Part shown: positions 35,711 to 45,322 of the stretch, piece by piece
How the letters are laid out: the number at the start of each line of letters is the position of its first letter
Numbering within the stretch: the stretch's first letter is position 1
Assembly: GCF_000192225.1 (NCBI RefSeq)
Contig: NZ_GL872413.1
Location: forward strand, 1,152,285 to 1,216,284
Source of the DNA: Capnocytophaga sp. oral taxon 338 str. F0234
GTDB lineage: Bacteria > Bacteroidota > Bacteroidia > Flavobacteriales > Flavobacteriaceae
Reading direction: 5' to 3'
Length of the DNA: 64,000 nucleotides
Position numbers and translations under genes: made by a program
The notes under the pieces: generated by a model
The model's input: only the letters and a program-made list of their open reading frames with translations
Told to the model about the DNA's origin: nothing
Databases searched by the model: none

Positions 35711-36790
35711 CTAAGAGAGGTTATTACCAAATTTCTCTTTGACTTCGCCTAACAGTTCTTTGATGCTCTGTTCTTTTTCCTTAGGATAAATCATCAGTAC
35801 TGAAGCGGTATCTACAATGATATAATTTTCTATACCATCTACAATTACCACTTTGTTAGTATCAGTACGAATGATATTATCAGAAGCATTTTTGAACAAG
35901 GTAAGGGCATTGACCACAGCATTATTATTGGAATCTTTAGCCAATTTCTCATGTAGAGAGCCCCAAGTACCCAAGTCATTCCAATCAAACCCTACAGGAT
36001 ACACATAGATGTTGTCAGAGGGCTCCATAATGGCATAGTCTACCGATATATTTTCTGCTTTTCCATAATTATTCTTGATAAATAACCATTCCTCAGGGGT
36101 ATTATAAACAGCTTCTCCTTTCTTGAAGAGCGAAAATAACTGAGGTTGGAATCTCTTAAAGGCTCTTAATACACTCTCAGTATGCCAGATAAAGATTCCT
36201 GCATTCCATAGATAGTTTCCTTCCGCAAGGAACTGTTTAGCCCGCTCATAATCAGGTTTCTCAGTGAATTGAAGTACTTTTTTGCTGGGCTGTGGGTCAG
36301 TTTTATCATATTGTATATAGCCATAACCTGTATTAGGAAAGGTGGGCTTGATCCCCAAGGTCATTAGTATATCCTGTGTTTCACATAGGGAAAAGCAGTT
36401 TTTTACATTGTCCTGAAATTCGTCTTCTTGTTCTATCCAGTGGTCAGAAGGAGCTACAATAAAGACCGCATTGGGATTGCGCTTTTGAATTTTCATAGTA
36501 GCATAGAGGATGCAAGGAGCCGTATTACGCATGGAGGGCTCCAAGACCAAATTTTCCTCGGAAATATCTGCTAATTGTGTTTTTACCAAGTTTTTATAAA
36601 TTTCATTGGTAGAGATAAGAATATTTTCCTTAGGAATAAAATCAGCTAAGCGTTGATAAGTGCGCTGTAAGAGCGTCTGTCCAGTACCCAGCATGTCATG
36701 AAATTGCTTAGGAAAAGCCCAAGTACTTACAGGCCAAAAGCGAGAGCCAATACCTCCCGCCATGATAATGGCATAATGGTTCTTATTCAT
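35711..36790 (-). CDS. manC: Mannose-1-phosphate guanylyltransferase
   Basis: A 359-residue nucleotidyltransferase making GDP-mannose from mannose-1-phosphate and GTP. Signature elements: MAGGIGSRFWPVS at the N-terminus, VAPSDHW, GYGYIQ, FTEKPD, YLWNAGIFIW and GFDWNDLGTW. The C-terminal phosphomannose isomerase domain of bifunctional enzymes is absent, as in many Bacteroidetes. The ATG at 36790 is chosen because a -7 box at 36812-36819 puts the transcript start after the alternative ATG at 36814. It is convergent with the glycosyltransferase with only four bases between the stops. Confidence 0.92.
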   Translation of the reverse strand: MNKNHYAIIMAGGIGSRFWPVSTWAFPKQFHDMLGTGQTLLQRTYQRLADFIPKENILISTNEIYKNLVKTQLADISEENLVLEPSMRNTAPCILYATMKIQKRNPNAVFIVAPSDHWIEQEDEFQDNVKNCFSLCETQDILMTLGIKPTFPNTGYGYIQYDKTDPQPSKKVLQFTEKPDYERAKQFLAEGNYLWNAGIFIWHTESVLRAFKRFQPQLFSLFKKGEAVYNTPEEWLFIKNNYGKAENISVDYAIMEPSDNIYVYPVGFDWNDLGTWGSLHEKLAKDSNNNAVVNALTLFKNASDNIIRTDTNKVVIVDGIENYIIVDTASVLMIYPKEKEQSIKELLGEVKEKFGNNLS

Positions 36791-36811
36791 AGAATTTGAA
36801 ATAATAAAGCG

Positions 36812-36819
36812 CAAAAATA
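36812..36819 (-). promoter_or_regulatory. -7 promoter box TATTTTTG for manC
   Basis: Minus-strand TAnnTTTG 22 bases before the chosen manC ATG. Confidence 0.55.
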
Positions 36820-36852
36820 CAATATATTAACTAATTGGACAAAGAAAATTAG

Positions 36853-37719
36853 CTATTTTTCTATTTTCAGGTACCAACTGAGTTGTTCTATTTTTTCATC
36901 AGGGTATCCTATAGATTGTAACTCATTTAACGAATGGATTATTCCCTTTTCTGAACGGAATATAAGCAGGCTTTCTACCTCTTTATAGTTAAGATAAGGT
37001 ACCTTAGAGAGTTCTTTCTTGGAAGCGAGATTGATATCTACTTTACTAATTTGTGCAGGAGTAAGTAAGTCAAAATATTTCCATACTTCTGTAATGACTT
37101 CTTCGGAAAGCCCATATACTTCATTAAGTTGCTTTCGGGAAGAAAAACCATGTAAACGTTCACGATATCTTACAATACGCTCAGAGAGTTTTTCTCCTAT
37201 TCCTCGTATAGGTAATAAATCCTCGGCTGTAGCGGTGTTGAGGTCTTTCTTGATGATCTTTGCCGTGGGCTTGTTGTCATAGGAGTTGGGGTAACCTGTT
37301 TTTTTCTTAGTTACCCAATCAGGAAACTTAAATAATGGTGTTATAGTGGCTAAGAGTGAATCAGAGACACCTGTTACCTTTTGGAATTCCTTGGCAGAAT
37401 TGACATACTTACCTGTCTCTCTAAAGGATTGTAAGCGAGAAAGTTCTTCAGCAGAAATACCTAAAATATAAGCTCTGTAATCAGAGATAAAATTAGGGTT
37501 AAAGGGATTTAGTGTATATTGTTTGCTCTTCTCTTGTGCTTTTAGGCTGTCAATTCGCTTCTGGAAAGCTATGAAATTCTCTTGAGAAGATGTCGTAGAA
37601 GGAATAATATCTATCATGGAATAAGTTATTTGTAGTAATATGCAACAGGTAATGAGTCCTAAAACACCTCGTCTTTGTTGCTTATTCCATTGAGAGAAAC
37701 CTGAGATAGATTGTTTCAT
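36853..37719 (-). CDS. ComEA-like helix-hairpin-helix protein
   Basis: A 288-residue protein with an N-terminal TM helix (about residues 17-35) and three helix-hairpin-helix regions. The first (residues 60-130) is divergent (ISAEELSRLQSFRETGKYV). The second is clear (DLNTATAEDLLPIRGIGEKLSERIVRYRE) and so is the third (DINLASKKELSKVPYLNYKEVESLLIFR). HhH motifs bind DNA without sequence preference; ComEA-like proteins hold incoming DNA in transformation. With comEC at 6787 this supports natural competence, although the two genes are unlinked. It has its own -7 box. Confidence 0.82.
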   Translation of the reverse strand: MKQSISGFSQWNKQQRRGVLGLITCCILLQITYSMIDIIPSTTSSQENFIAFQKRIDSLKAQEKSKQYTLNPFNPNFISDYRAYILGISAEELSRLQSFRETGKYVNSAKEFQKVTGVSDSLLATITPLFKFPDWVTKKKTGYPNSYDNKPTAKIIKKDLNTATAEDLLPIRGIGEKLSERIVRYRERLHGFSSRKQLNEVYGLSEEVITEVWKYFDLLTPAQISKVDINLASKKELSKVPYLNYKEVESLLIFRSEKGIIHSLNELQSIGYPDEKIEQLSWYLKIEK

Positions 37720-37752
37720 TTAATAATTATATGAATTTTCACTAAGAGATAG

Positions 37753-37760
37753 CAAATTTA
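37753..37760 (-). promoter_or_regulatory. -7 promoter box TAAATTTG
   Basis: Minus-strand TAnnTTTG 34 bases before the ComEA-like gene. Confidence 0.5.
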
Positions 37761-37814
37761 CAAAAAAGATAATAGAAAAGCAAGAGAAGAGATAAATTCC
37801 TTTATTCTGTTAAT

Positions 37815-38129
37815 TCAACCAGCAAATGTAATTTTTTGGCTTACAAATTTATAAAATAAATCCTTTGTTTTTGCAAATCCTAAAATTTTTCTTGGTCGAT
37901 TATTAATTTAATGTTGCGTTTTCCTTATATAATTATTTGTAATTTCTTTAAAATCAGTATTCTTATGTAATAGTACTTTTATTTCGTAAATTTGAGTATC
38001 TTCTACAGAGGCTACCTATAGTCCTTTTTCGAGTTCTTCCAAGGAAATAACCTTATCTTTATCGAAATATTCTTTTCCTTCTTTCATAATCGCTTCATCA
38101 ACAAAATTTTTAAAATTTTGAATAGTCAT
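37815..38129 (-). pseudogene. Decayed SWIM zinc-finger gene start joined to an IS30-type transposase tail
   Basis: From the ATG at 38129 one frame reads MTIQNFKNFVDEAIMKEGKE, then YFDKDKVISLEELEKGL, a TAG stop, VASVEDTQIYEIKVLL. This resembles the start of SWIM zinc-finger proteins, where GLWVASV is expected, so TGG has become TAG. The same frame then continues HKNTDFKEITNN, a TAA stop, and INNRPRKILGFAKTK to QKITFAG and TGA at 37815. That end matches the C-terminus of IS30-family transposases (NNRPRK.LG motif). Neither part is functional. The surrounding 37720-38598 stretch is AT-rich and otherwise holds only promoter boxes. Confidence 0.7.
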
Positions 38130-38147
38130 ATAAATAATCTTTTTCAG

Positions 38148-38155
38148 CAAAGATA
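38148..38155 (-). promoter_or_regulatory. Relic -7 box TATCTTTG of the SWIM remnant
   Basis: Minus-strand TAnnTTTG 19 bases before the remnant ATG at 38129; apparently the original promoter. From here to 38572 I see no gene. Confidence 0.4.
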
Positions 38156-38572
38156 ACAAAAACAAATGATTCCTTGTCTATATTTGTTAAAAAAGTTAAA
38201 TAACTATATAGTTTGATATCATCTATTTTTGTTTCCAAAAGAAATTGATTAATAAAACATGACCAATATGTTTTTCCAAAATTATAATATTTCACCATAA
38301 GTAGTTGGTTAATAAAATAGTTACTAAACATGATAACTTCACTTACTGAAATTACTTATTTTATTGATTTTTAGATAACTCATAGAAAATGGTAATTCTA
38401 AATAGCTTGTAGATATAATAAATCTATATACTATATGGTTTTTATTATTTTTAATTAGATAAAATTTTTATTAATAAGACAGTATTTTCTATAACAAGTA
38501 ATCTTAATGAAATAATTAAAATTTAATTTTTAATTTTAGTATTTTTTTAATAATTACACATAAATTAATTTC

Positions 38573-38580
38573 TACCTTTG
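38573..38580 (+). promoter_or_regulatory. -7 promoter box TACCTTTG
   Basis: TAnnTTTG 19 bases before the DEAD-box helicase ATG; it excludes the upstream in-frame start at 38578. Confidence 0.6.
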
Positions 38581-38598
38581 CGCCTTATTACAATTTGT

Positions 38599-40317
38599 AT
38601 GAATTTATTTGAAACATTGGGGCTAAGCGCACCCCTACTCGAAGCAATTGATGACTTGGGCTTCGAGCGTCCGTCTGAGGTACAACAAGCCGCTATACCT
38701 GTGTTGCTTGCTGTCCCTACCGATATGGTAGCATTAGCACAAACAGGAACTGGGAAAACCGCTGCTTTTGGTTTTCCACTTCTTCATCTCATTAACCCTA
38801 CAGAACATATTACTCAAGGGCTTATCTTGGCACCTACTCGTGAATTATGTTTGCAGATAGCTTCCGAGTTAAAGCAATATGCTAAGTATATGCCACAGGT
38901 GCATATTGTAGCGATTTACGGAGGAGCAAGCATAGAGGAACAAGCCCGTAACCTAAAGAAAGGGGCACATATCATCGTGGCCACCCCTGGACGTATGCAG
39001 GATATGATGCGTAGAGAGTTTGTTTCCATTACTCATATTAACTACTGTATACTTGACGAAGCCGATGAGATGCTTAATATGGGGTTTTATGAGGATATTC
39101 GAGCTATCTTAGCAGAAACACCCAGGGAAAAGAATACTTGGCTTTTTTCTGCTACCATGCCTACTGAAGTAGCTAAGATAGCTAAAGAATTTATGCATCA
39201 TCCTAAAGAAATTACTATAGGACACAAAAATCAAGCTTCCGACAATGTACTCCACGAATGTTACATTGTTAATGGTCGTCAGCGTTATGAGGCTCTCAAG
39301 AGGCTTGCTGATGCTAATCCCTCTATCTTCTCTGTCGTATTCTGCCGTACAAAACGTGATACTCAGGCGGTAGCTGAAAAACTCATAGAAGATGGTTATA
39401 ATGCAGCTGCTCTACATGGTGACTTGAGTCAAAACCAACGTGATTTGGTTATGAAAGGCTTCCGAGCCAAGCAGATTCAGATGCTTGTAGCTACTGATGT
39501 TGCTGCTCGAGGAATAGATGTAGATGATATCACTCACGTAATCCACTATCAACTTCCTGATGAAATAGAAACTTACACCCATCGCAGCGGACGTACAGGA
39601 CGTGCAGGAAAATCAGGGGTCTCCATGGTTATCTTAACTAAAAGTGAAACCAAGCGTATCAAGACCATTGAACGAATTATTCAAAAGACTTTCGAATACA
39701 AGACTATTCCTAGTGGTATGGAAATCTGTGAGATACAGCTCTATCACTTAGCTAATACAATCAAGGATACCCAAGTGAATCCTGCGGTTAATGAGTATCT
39801 CCCTGCTATCTACGATGTATTAAATAATCTTAATCGTGAAGAACTTATCCAACGTATGGTAGCCGTAGAATTCAATAGGTTTTATAACTACTATAGTAAA
39901 TCCAAGGACCTTAATGCAGAGTCCTCTGGAGAAAAATTTTCTTCTACAGAAGGTGAAACACGCTATTTTATTAATATAGGGGAGCGAGATGGTTATGATT
40001 GGCGATTGCTTAAGGATTTTCTTAGAGAGAATATTGGATTGGGTAAAAATGATATTTTCAAAGTAGATGTAAAGGATACTTTTTCCTTCTTCAATACTGA
40101 GGCAGAAATGACTCAAATAGTATTAGATACTTTTTCAAACTTTAAAATGGATAATAGAGCTATCCATATAGAAATTTCTCAACAGAAATCCTCCAAAGGA
40201 AAGAGTAAAAAAGATAGAAAAGATAAGAAACTTCTCCATAAAGGAGATAAAAGGAGAGCAAGTAGGAGTAAGGATTCCTCTGCTATCTCTTTCTCTAAAA
40301 GAAAAAGGAGAAAATGA
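38599..40317 (+). CDS. DEAD-box RNA helicase with DbpA-type RNA-binding domain
   Basis: A 572-residue helicase with motifs AQTGTGKTAAFG, PTRELC, DEADEMLNMGF, SATMP, VATDVAARGID and HRSGRTGRAG. The C-terminal region includes a DbpA/CsdA-like RNA-binding fold (about residues 455-525, RYFINIGERDGYDWRLLKDFL) and a Lys/Arg/Ser-rich tail (KGKSKKDRKDKK). This matches the flavobacterial DeaD/CsdA type, expected to remodel rRNA or mRNA structure, especially in the cold. The ATG at 38599 is set by the promoter. A rho-independent terminator follows. Confidence 0.9.
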   Translation: MNLFETLGLSAPLLEAIDDLGFERPSEVQQAAIPVLLAVPTDMVALAQTGTGKTAAFGFPLLHLINPTEHITQGLILAPTRELCLQIASELKQYAKYMPQVHIVAIYGGASIEEQARNLKKGAHIIVATPGRMQDMMRREFVSITHINYCILDEADEMLNMGFYEDIRAILAETPREKNTWLFSATMPTEVAKIAKEFMHHPKEITIGHKNQASDNVLHECYIVNGRQRYEALKRLADANPSIFSVVFCRTKRDTQAVAEKLIEDGYNAAALHGDLSQNQRDLVMKGFRAKQIQMLVATDVAARGIDVDDITHVIHYQLPDEIETYTHRSGRTGRAGKSGVSMVILTKSETKRIKTIERIIQKTFEYKTIPSGMEICEIQLYHLANTIKDTQVNPAVNEYLPAIYDVLNNLNREELIQRMVAVEFNRFYNYYSKSKDLNAESSGEKFSSTEGETRYFINIGERDGYDWRLLKDFLRENIGLGKNDIFKVDVKDTFSFFNTEAEMTQIVLDTFSNFKMDNRAIHIEISQQKSSKGKSKKDRKDKKLLHKGDKRRASRSKDSSAISFSKRKRRK

Positions 40318-40351
40318 AATAAGGGACAAGAATAGTCAAGAAGAAATAAAG

Positions 40352-40389
40352 AATACGGGATAATAATTGCAGATGTCCCGTATTTTTTC
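40352..40389 (+). terminator. Rho-independent terminator
   Basis: Stem AATACGGGA/TCCCGTATT, 15-base loop, then a T run; downstream of the helicase gene. Confidence 0.75.
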
Positions 40390-40453
40390 TATTTTTACGG
40401 CAAATTTTTTACCTCTATACCTTTATTGATAATTAATTGAAAATAAATATCTT

Positions 40454-41209
40454 ATGAAAAATATTTTTCTGATTTTTTTCTTTATCTTTTTCCTTATAGG
40501 ATATGCTCAGGAGGAGACGATCATGCGAGGAAATGTCTTTAACACTAAGACAAATTTGCCTTTAGATAATGTAAATATTCTGAATATTAATCAAGTACGA
40601 GGAGCTGTTACCAATATTAAAGGGGACTTTGCCATTCGGGCTTCGGTAAATGATACTTTACACTTTTCTTATTTAGGTTTTAAATCTATCAAAATTAAAG
40701 TAACTCAAGATATGATTAAGTTTCCTGGTACGCGTATAGGACTTACTGAGTTAGCGTATGCTTTGGAGGAGGTAGTTATATCTCCTTATCGTCTAACAGG
40801 GTACTTAGAGATAGATGCTAAATATATGCCTATTAATACTAATAGACAATATAGCATTTCAGGATTGGATTTAGGCTATGAGCCTAGAACACGAGAACCT
40901 AATGTAACTGAAAAAGTAGTAGGATCTATTTTCAATCCAGCAGGATTACTTTATAGAGCATTCAGTGGTAGAGCAAAAGACTTACGTAAGCTCAAGAAAA
41001 TGAAACAGAATGATGAGATTCGTAATATTCTTAATGGAAAATATGATAGAGAAACGCTCTCTGAAATACTGGGAATTGAAAAGGATAAGTTAGAGGATTT
41101 ACTTCGCCATTGTAATTATTCTAAGGATTTTATAAAGAACTCTAATGATTTACAGTTTTTAGATGCCCTTACCCAATGTTATGAAGAATATAAACTTTTG
41201 AATAAATAG
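40454..41209 (+). CDS. Secreted protein with carboxypeptidase-regulatory-like domain
   Basis: A 251-residue protein with a signal peptide (KNIFLIFFFIFFLIGYAQ) and a CarboxypepD_reg-type beta sandwich over residues 22-110: MRGNVFNTKTNLPLDNVNI, GAVTNIKGDFAI, LHFSYLGFKSIKI, LEEVVIS. This domain usually sits at the start of TonB-dependent receptors, but here no barrel or plug follows. Instead there is a helical C-terminus (residues 165-250), seen in a known group of short flavobacterial envelope proteins of unknown function. The AsmA-like gene starts 26 bases downstream. Confidence 0.8.
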   Translation: MKNIFLIFFFIFFLIGYAQEETIMRGNVFNTKTNLPLDNVNILNINQVRGAVTNIKGDFAIRASVNDTLHFSYLGFKSIKIKVTQDMIKFPGTRIGLTELAYALEEVVISPYRLTGYLEIDAKYMPINTNRQYSISGLDLGYEPRTREPNVTEKVVGSIFNPAGLLYRAFSGRAKDLRKLKKMKQNDEIRNILNGKYDRETLSEILGIEKDKLEDLLRHCNYSKDFIKNSNDLQFLDALTQCYEEYKLLNK

Positions 41210-41235
41210 AAAATTAATTATTAAAAATAAATAAA

Positions 41236-43947
41236 ATGAAAAAGATTTTAAAAATTGTTGGTATTATCTTTTTAATATTGATACTCACCATTGTTTCCAT
41301 TCCTTTCCTTTTTAAGAATACGATAAAGGAAAAAATCATGGAGAAAGTGAACGAAAGTGTAAATGCACAAGTGAGCTTCACTGATTTCTCTCTCAGTATA
41401 TTTAAGAATTTTCCTAATGCCACTGTAGAATTAGGCGGACTAAAGGTTATTAACAATGCTCCTTTTGAAGGTGACACTTTAGCTTATGTGGGAAATTTTC
41501 AAGCCAAAGTAAATCTTAAAGATATCCTTTTTAAAAAAGATAATGAACCCTATAGGCTTCTGGGGTTCTCTATTGCTGATGCAGTGGTTAATATACGTAT
41601 GAATTCGGAAGGAAAAGGTAACTTTGATATCGTCAAGGACACCTCTGAAACTCCTGATAATGAGGAACCAAATAATTTATCTTTTGATTTGAAAGAGTAT
41701 AGCATTGAGAATTTGCGCTTTACCTTCAAAGATGATACCTCAAAAATGAGTGTAGTGCTTGATAGTCTCTATCACAAAGGGAAAGGAAATTTTGCTGAAC
41801 AAATACTTGACTTAGAAACTACCACAGTAACAAAAGTATCCTTTGCTTCTGATGGTACTGCTTTCTTACGCAACAACGTAGTCTCATTAGATGCTATCCT
41901 AGGAATAGATCTTAATCAACAAAAATATACTTTAAAGAATAATACTTTGAAGTTAAATAACTTAGAACTTAATTTCAATGGTTTTGTACAACTTTTAGAT
42001 GATGGACAACTCTATGACCTTTCCTTTAAAACTCCCAAAACTACTTTTAAGAATTTTTTAGATTTGATTCCTACTGCTTATACTAAGAGTATAGAGGGAG
42101 TACAAACCACAGGAGAATTTACTATTGATGGGAAAATAGCAGGTAAGTACACCTCTACCTCTATTCCTAAACTTGATATTCAGATGCTATCTAATAATGC
42201 TTCTTTTAAGTATCCGTCTTTGCCCAAATCGGTGAGGAATATTGATATAGATATTAAGATAGGTAATGATACTGAAAAAATGGAAGATACTTATATGAAT
42301 ATCAATCGATTCTCCTTTACTATTGATCAAGATGCTTTTTCTGTAAAAGCACTCCTTAGGAATCTTACCGAAAATATGCTTGTGAATGCTGATCTTAGAG
42401 GAACTATAAATTTAGAAAATGTTCAAAAAGCTTATCCTGTTAAGATGGATTTAGATCTAAAGGGAATTCTCAAAGCAGATATTACCACTGCTTTTGATAT
42501 GGCTTCAGTAGAGAAAAAAGCTTATGAGCGTATCAAAAACTCAGGGAAAGCCTCTTTGGAGAAATTCGTATATTCAGGAGCTGGGTTTCTCCAACCTTTT
42601 CATATAGAAAAGGCAGGACTTTCTTTTAATAATAGCAAAATAGAACTCACTGAATTCAGTGCCAAAACAGGAAAAACAGACTTTAATATAAAAGGAATAC
42701 TTGAAAATTTCTACGGATTTACCCTTCGAAATGAAGTACTTAAAGGAAATTTTAGCCTTGCCTCCAATCATATAGATGTTGGTGATTTTATGCAAACTGA
42801 TACTCCATCCGAAACTTCTAAACAAGAAGACAGGGCTGAAAAAACTAAATCTGCTACCTCAGGAAATACATCTATCAAAATTCCTGCTTTCTTAGATTGT
42901 ACTTTGGATGCAAAAGCAAAAAGTGTCCTCTATGATAATCTTACTTTAAATAATGTTTCCGGAAAACTCATCGTCAAAGATGAAAAAGTGAGTTTACAAA
43001 ACCTACAAACGGATATCTTTGGTGGAAAGACTGCTGTTACAGGTAACGTTTCTACCAGAGGAGATACTCCTACTTTTGCTGTGGACTTGGATATGACTAG
43101 ACTTAATGTAATGGAATCTTTCTCTCAGATAGAAATGCTTAAAAAAATTATGCCCATTGCTAAAGTTGTAGAAGGATTCTTCAGTTCTAAAATAAATGTA
43201 ACAGGGAAACTTACTTCGGAGCTTACTCCTGATATAAATTCAATTTCTGGAAATATTTCTGCATCATTATTGGATAGCCATGTGAAGCAAGCCTCTCCTT
43301 TAGTTTCTGCCTTAGATGCTCAATTCAATCAACTTAACCTTTCCAAACTTAATCTTAAAGACCTCAAAGCAAGCATAACTTTTGAAAATGGTCGTGTAGT
43401 AGTGAAACCTTTTACTATCAAGTGGAATAATAGTACCATTAATGTAGCTGGAACTCATGGCTTTGACCAGTCTATGGACTATAAACTTACCTTTAATGTG
43501 CCAGCTAAAATGCTAGGTCAAGATGCTTCTTCCCTTCTTGCAAAACTTACAGTAACTGAGCAACAAAAGTTAGGAGACATACCAGTGAATGTGAACCTGG
43601 GAGGAAATTTTGCTAAACCACAAGTTTCTACTGATATAAAACAAGTGGTCAACAATCTCGCCTTACAAGTAGCTAAAGCACAAGCTAATCAACTTACTGA
43701 TAAAGTGATGGATAAAGTAACCAATGAAGTAACCAATAAAATTACAGAAAAAATAGGAGGAGATGCAATGAATAAAGCAACCGATGCTATAGGCAAACTT
43801 ATAGGGGGTAATAAAACTTCAGCTAATCCGACTGACTCTACTAAAACCCAACAACAAGCTCCTAAAGACCAAGCTAAAAAGGCAGTAAACAGCCTTTTGG
43901 ATGGACTTTTCAAGAAAAAAGAAAATACCCAAGAGCAGAAGAAATAA
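41236..43947 (+). CDS. AsmA-family envelope protein
   Basis: A 903-residue protein with an N-terminal TM helix (residues 5-24), then the AsmA-like start (VNESVNAQVSFTDFSLSIFKNFPNATVELGGL). A long repetitive beta-rich region follows, with a second conserved part around residues 590-790 (LDCTLDAKAKSVLYDNLTLNNVSGKLIV, GGKTAVTGNVSTRG). The Lys/Gln/Thr-rich tail (residues 815-903) contains repeats of TDKVMDKVTNEVTNKI. AsmA relatives form lipid-transfer bridges between inner and outer membranes. pcm follows 6 bases after the stop. Confidence 0.83.
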   Translation: MKKILKIVGIIFLILILTIVSIPFLFKNTIKEKIMEKVNESVNAQVSFTDFSLSIFKNFPNATVELGGLKVINNAPFEGDTLAYVGNFQAKVNLKDILFKKDNEPYRLLGFSIADAVVNIRMNSEGKGNFDIVKDTSETPDNEEPNNLSFDLKEYSIENLRFTFKDDTSKMSVVLDSLYHKGKGNFAEQILDLETTTVTKVSFASDGTAFLRNNVVSLDAILGIDLNQQKYTLKNNTLKLNNLELNFNGFVQLLDDGQLYDLSFKTPKTTFKNFLDLIPTAYTKSIEGVQTTGEFTIDGKIAGKYTSTSIPKLDIQMLSNNASFKYPSLPKSVRNIDIDIKIGNDTEKMEDTYMNINRFSFTIDQDAFSVKALLRNLTENMLVNADLRGTINLENVQKAYPVKMDLDLKGILKADITTAFDMASVEKKAYERIKNSGKASLEKFVYSGAGFLQPFHIEKAGLSFNNSKIELTEFSAKTGKTDFNIKGILENFYGFTLRNEVLKGNFSLASNHIDVGDFMQTDTPSETSKQEDRAEKTKSATSGNTSIKIPAFLDCTLDAKAKSVLYDNLTLNNVSGKLIVKDEKVSLQNLQTDIFGGKTAVTGNVSTRGDTPTFAVDLDMTRLNVMESFSQIEMLKKIMPIAKVVEGFFSSKINVTGKLTSELTPDINSISGNISASLLDSHVKQASPLVSALDAQFNQLNLSKLNLKDLKASITFENGRVVVKPFTIKWNNSTINVAGTHGFDQSMDYKLTFNVPAKMLGQDASSLLAKLTVTEQQKLGDIPVNVNLGGNFAKPQVSTDIKQVVNNLALQVAKAQANQLTDKVMDKVTNEVTNKITEKIGGDAMNKATDAIGKLIGGNKTSANPTDSTKTQQQAPKDQAKKAVNSLLDGLFKKKENTQEQKK

Positions 43948-43953
43948 GCTAAA

Positions 43954-44616
43954 ATGAAAGATACAGCAAGGCATCAGGGGATGCGAAATCTTCTGGTACA
44001 GCAACTTCAAGAACGAGAACACTATCCCATTTCTGATGAAAAAGTATTACAAGCAATACGAACTATTCCTCGTCATTTATTCTTAGATAGTATTTTTGAA
44101 GAAAAAGCCTATCAGGATATTGCTTTCCCAATTGATGCAGGACAAACAATTTCGCGTCCTCATACAGTAGCTTTTCAGACTGAATTACTACAGGTGAGAG
44201 AAGGACAGAAAATACTTGAGATAGGTACTGGAAGTGGTTACCAGTCAGCTGTATTGATAACCCTAAATGTAGAACTTTATACTATAGAGAGACAACAAGA
44301 ACTTTTCAAAAAAACTAAAATATTCTTTGAAAAAATGGGTTATATCCCTAAGAAAATGCTCTTAGGAGATGGGTATAGAGGATATTTACCTCAAGCACCT
44401 TATGATCGCATTTTGGTAACAGCAGGGGCTCCTGAAGTACCTAAAGAACTTTTAGCACAACTTAAAATAGGAGGAAGAATAGTTATTCCTATAGGAAAAG
44501 GAGAACAGGTTATGACCGTTCTTGTAAGGCTTTCTCCTACTGAATTCAGTAAAGAAGAATATGGAACTTTCGGTTTTGTTCCTATGCTAGAAAAAATACA
44601 GACAAGAATAAGATAA
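43954..44616 (+). CDS. pcm: Protein-L-isoaspartate O-methyltransferase
   Basis: A 220-residue SAM-dependent methyltransferase that starts repair of isoaspartyl residues. Features: RHLFLDSIFEEKAYQDIAFP, the substrate-region motif GQTISRPHTVAFQTELL, SAM motif I ILEIGTGSGYQSAVL, and later motif YDRILVTAGAPEVP. Length is normal. It starts 6 bases after the AsmA-like gene. Confidence 0.95.
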   Translation: MKDTARHQGMRNLLVQQLQEREHYPISDEKVLQAIRTIPRHLFLDSIFEEKAYQDIAFPIDAGQTISRPHTVAFQTELLQVREGQKILEIGTGSGYQSAVLITLNVELYTIERQQELFKKTKIFFEKMGYIPKKMLLGDGYRGYLPQAPYDRILVTAGAPEVPKELLAQLKIGGRIVIPIGKGEQVMTVLVRLSPTEFSKEEYGTFGFVPMLEKIQTRIR

Positions 44617-44723
44617 ATGAAAAAATAAGGAGTAAAAATTGAAAAAAGGTAAATCAAGCAAAATTACAAATAAAAAACAGAAAATAAAAATAAATTTTTT
44701 GTAATTTTTAAAATGTTTTTCAT

Positions 44724-44731
44724 TACCTTTG
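44724..44731 (+). promoter_or_regulatory. -7 promoter box TACCTTTG
   Basis: TAnnTTTG 38 bases before the CBS gene. A TTTTTTG at about 44695-44701 sits near the expected -33 position. Confidence 0.55.
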
Positions 44732-44768
44732 TAGGATAAAAGGAAGTAATCTATAAAATTTGTAAGAT

Positions 44769-45185
44769 ATGAAACAAAGAGTTCCTGTTTCTCAAATTAT
44801 GTCCAAGGACATAGTTACCCTGACCCCTACACAAACATTGTATGAGGCAGAAGCATTATTCAAAAAACACAATATTCGTCATATTCCTGTGGTGGAAGGT
44901 CATAAACTCATAGGAGTATTAAGCCTTACAGATTTGCTTCGTATTAGCTTTGCTGACCTTTCTGATGATGAAAAGCATGTAGACAGTATTGTGTATGATA
45001 TGTTCACTATTCCACAAGTAATGGCTAAGGTACCTCTTTCTATTTCTCCTGATACCACAATAAAAGAAGCTGCGGAAATTCTAGCAGGACAGACTTTCCA
45101 TTCTCTTCCTGTTACTGATAATGGTAATTTGATAGGAATGCTTACAACTACTGACCTACTTAAGTATCTTCTAGAACAATACTAA
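44769..45185 (+). CDS. CBS-domain pair protein
   Basis: A 138-residue protein consisting of two CBS motifs: residues 5-60 (VSQIMSKDIVTLTPTQTLYEAEAL, HIPVVEGHKLIGVLSLTDLL) and 75-137 (MAKVPLSISPDTTIKEAAEIL, SLPVTDNGNLIGMLTTTDLL). CBS pairs bind adenosyl nucleotides and regulate partner proteins. No partner is fused or adjacent, so the regulated target is unknown. Confidence 0.9.
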   Translation: MKQRVPVSQIMSKDIVTLTPTQTLYEAEALFKKHNIRHIPVVEGHKLIGVLSLTDLLRISFADLSDDEKHVDSIVYDMFTIPQVMAKVPLSISPDTTIKEAAEILAGQTFHSLPVTDNGNLIGMLTTTDLLKYLLEQY

Positions 45186-45271
45186 TCAAGAGACAGAGTT
45201 TTTAATTTGAATAAAGAAGTTGACCAATATAAAAAATCTTGATTTCTTTATTTCCTCTTCTAAAGTAAAAA

Positions 45272-45302
45272 GATAAGGCTGTTCATTTTGAGCAGCCTTA
45301 TC
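45272..45302. terminator. Bidirectional terminator
   Basis: Perfect 10-bp stem GATAAGGCTG/CAGCCTTATC with an 11-base loop, between the convergent CBS and S9 peptidase genes. Confidence 0.75.
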
Positions 45303-45322
45303 TATATCACAAAAGATTATTT

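Noticed and set aside
34591-36790. Capsule or O-antigen biosynthesis cluster
   Set aside because: Only one glycosyltransferase and manC are present, in convergent orientation; not enough for a locus.
38110-38331. 73-codon minus-strand ORF (MFSNYFINQLLMVKYY...)
   Set aside because: It overlaps the promoter and start of the SWIM remnant, lies in very AT-rich DNA and has no recognisable features; more likely chance.
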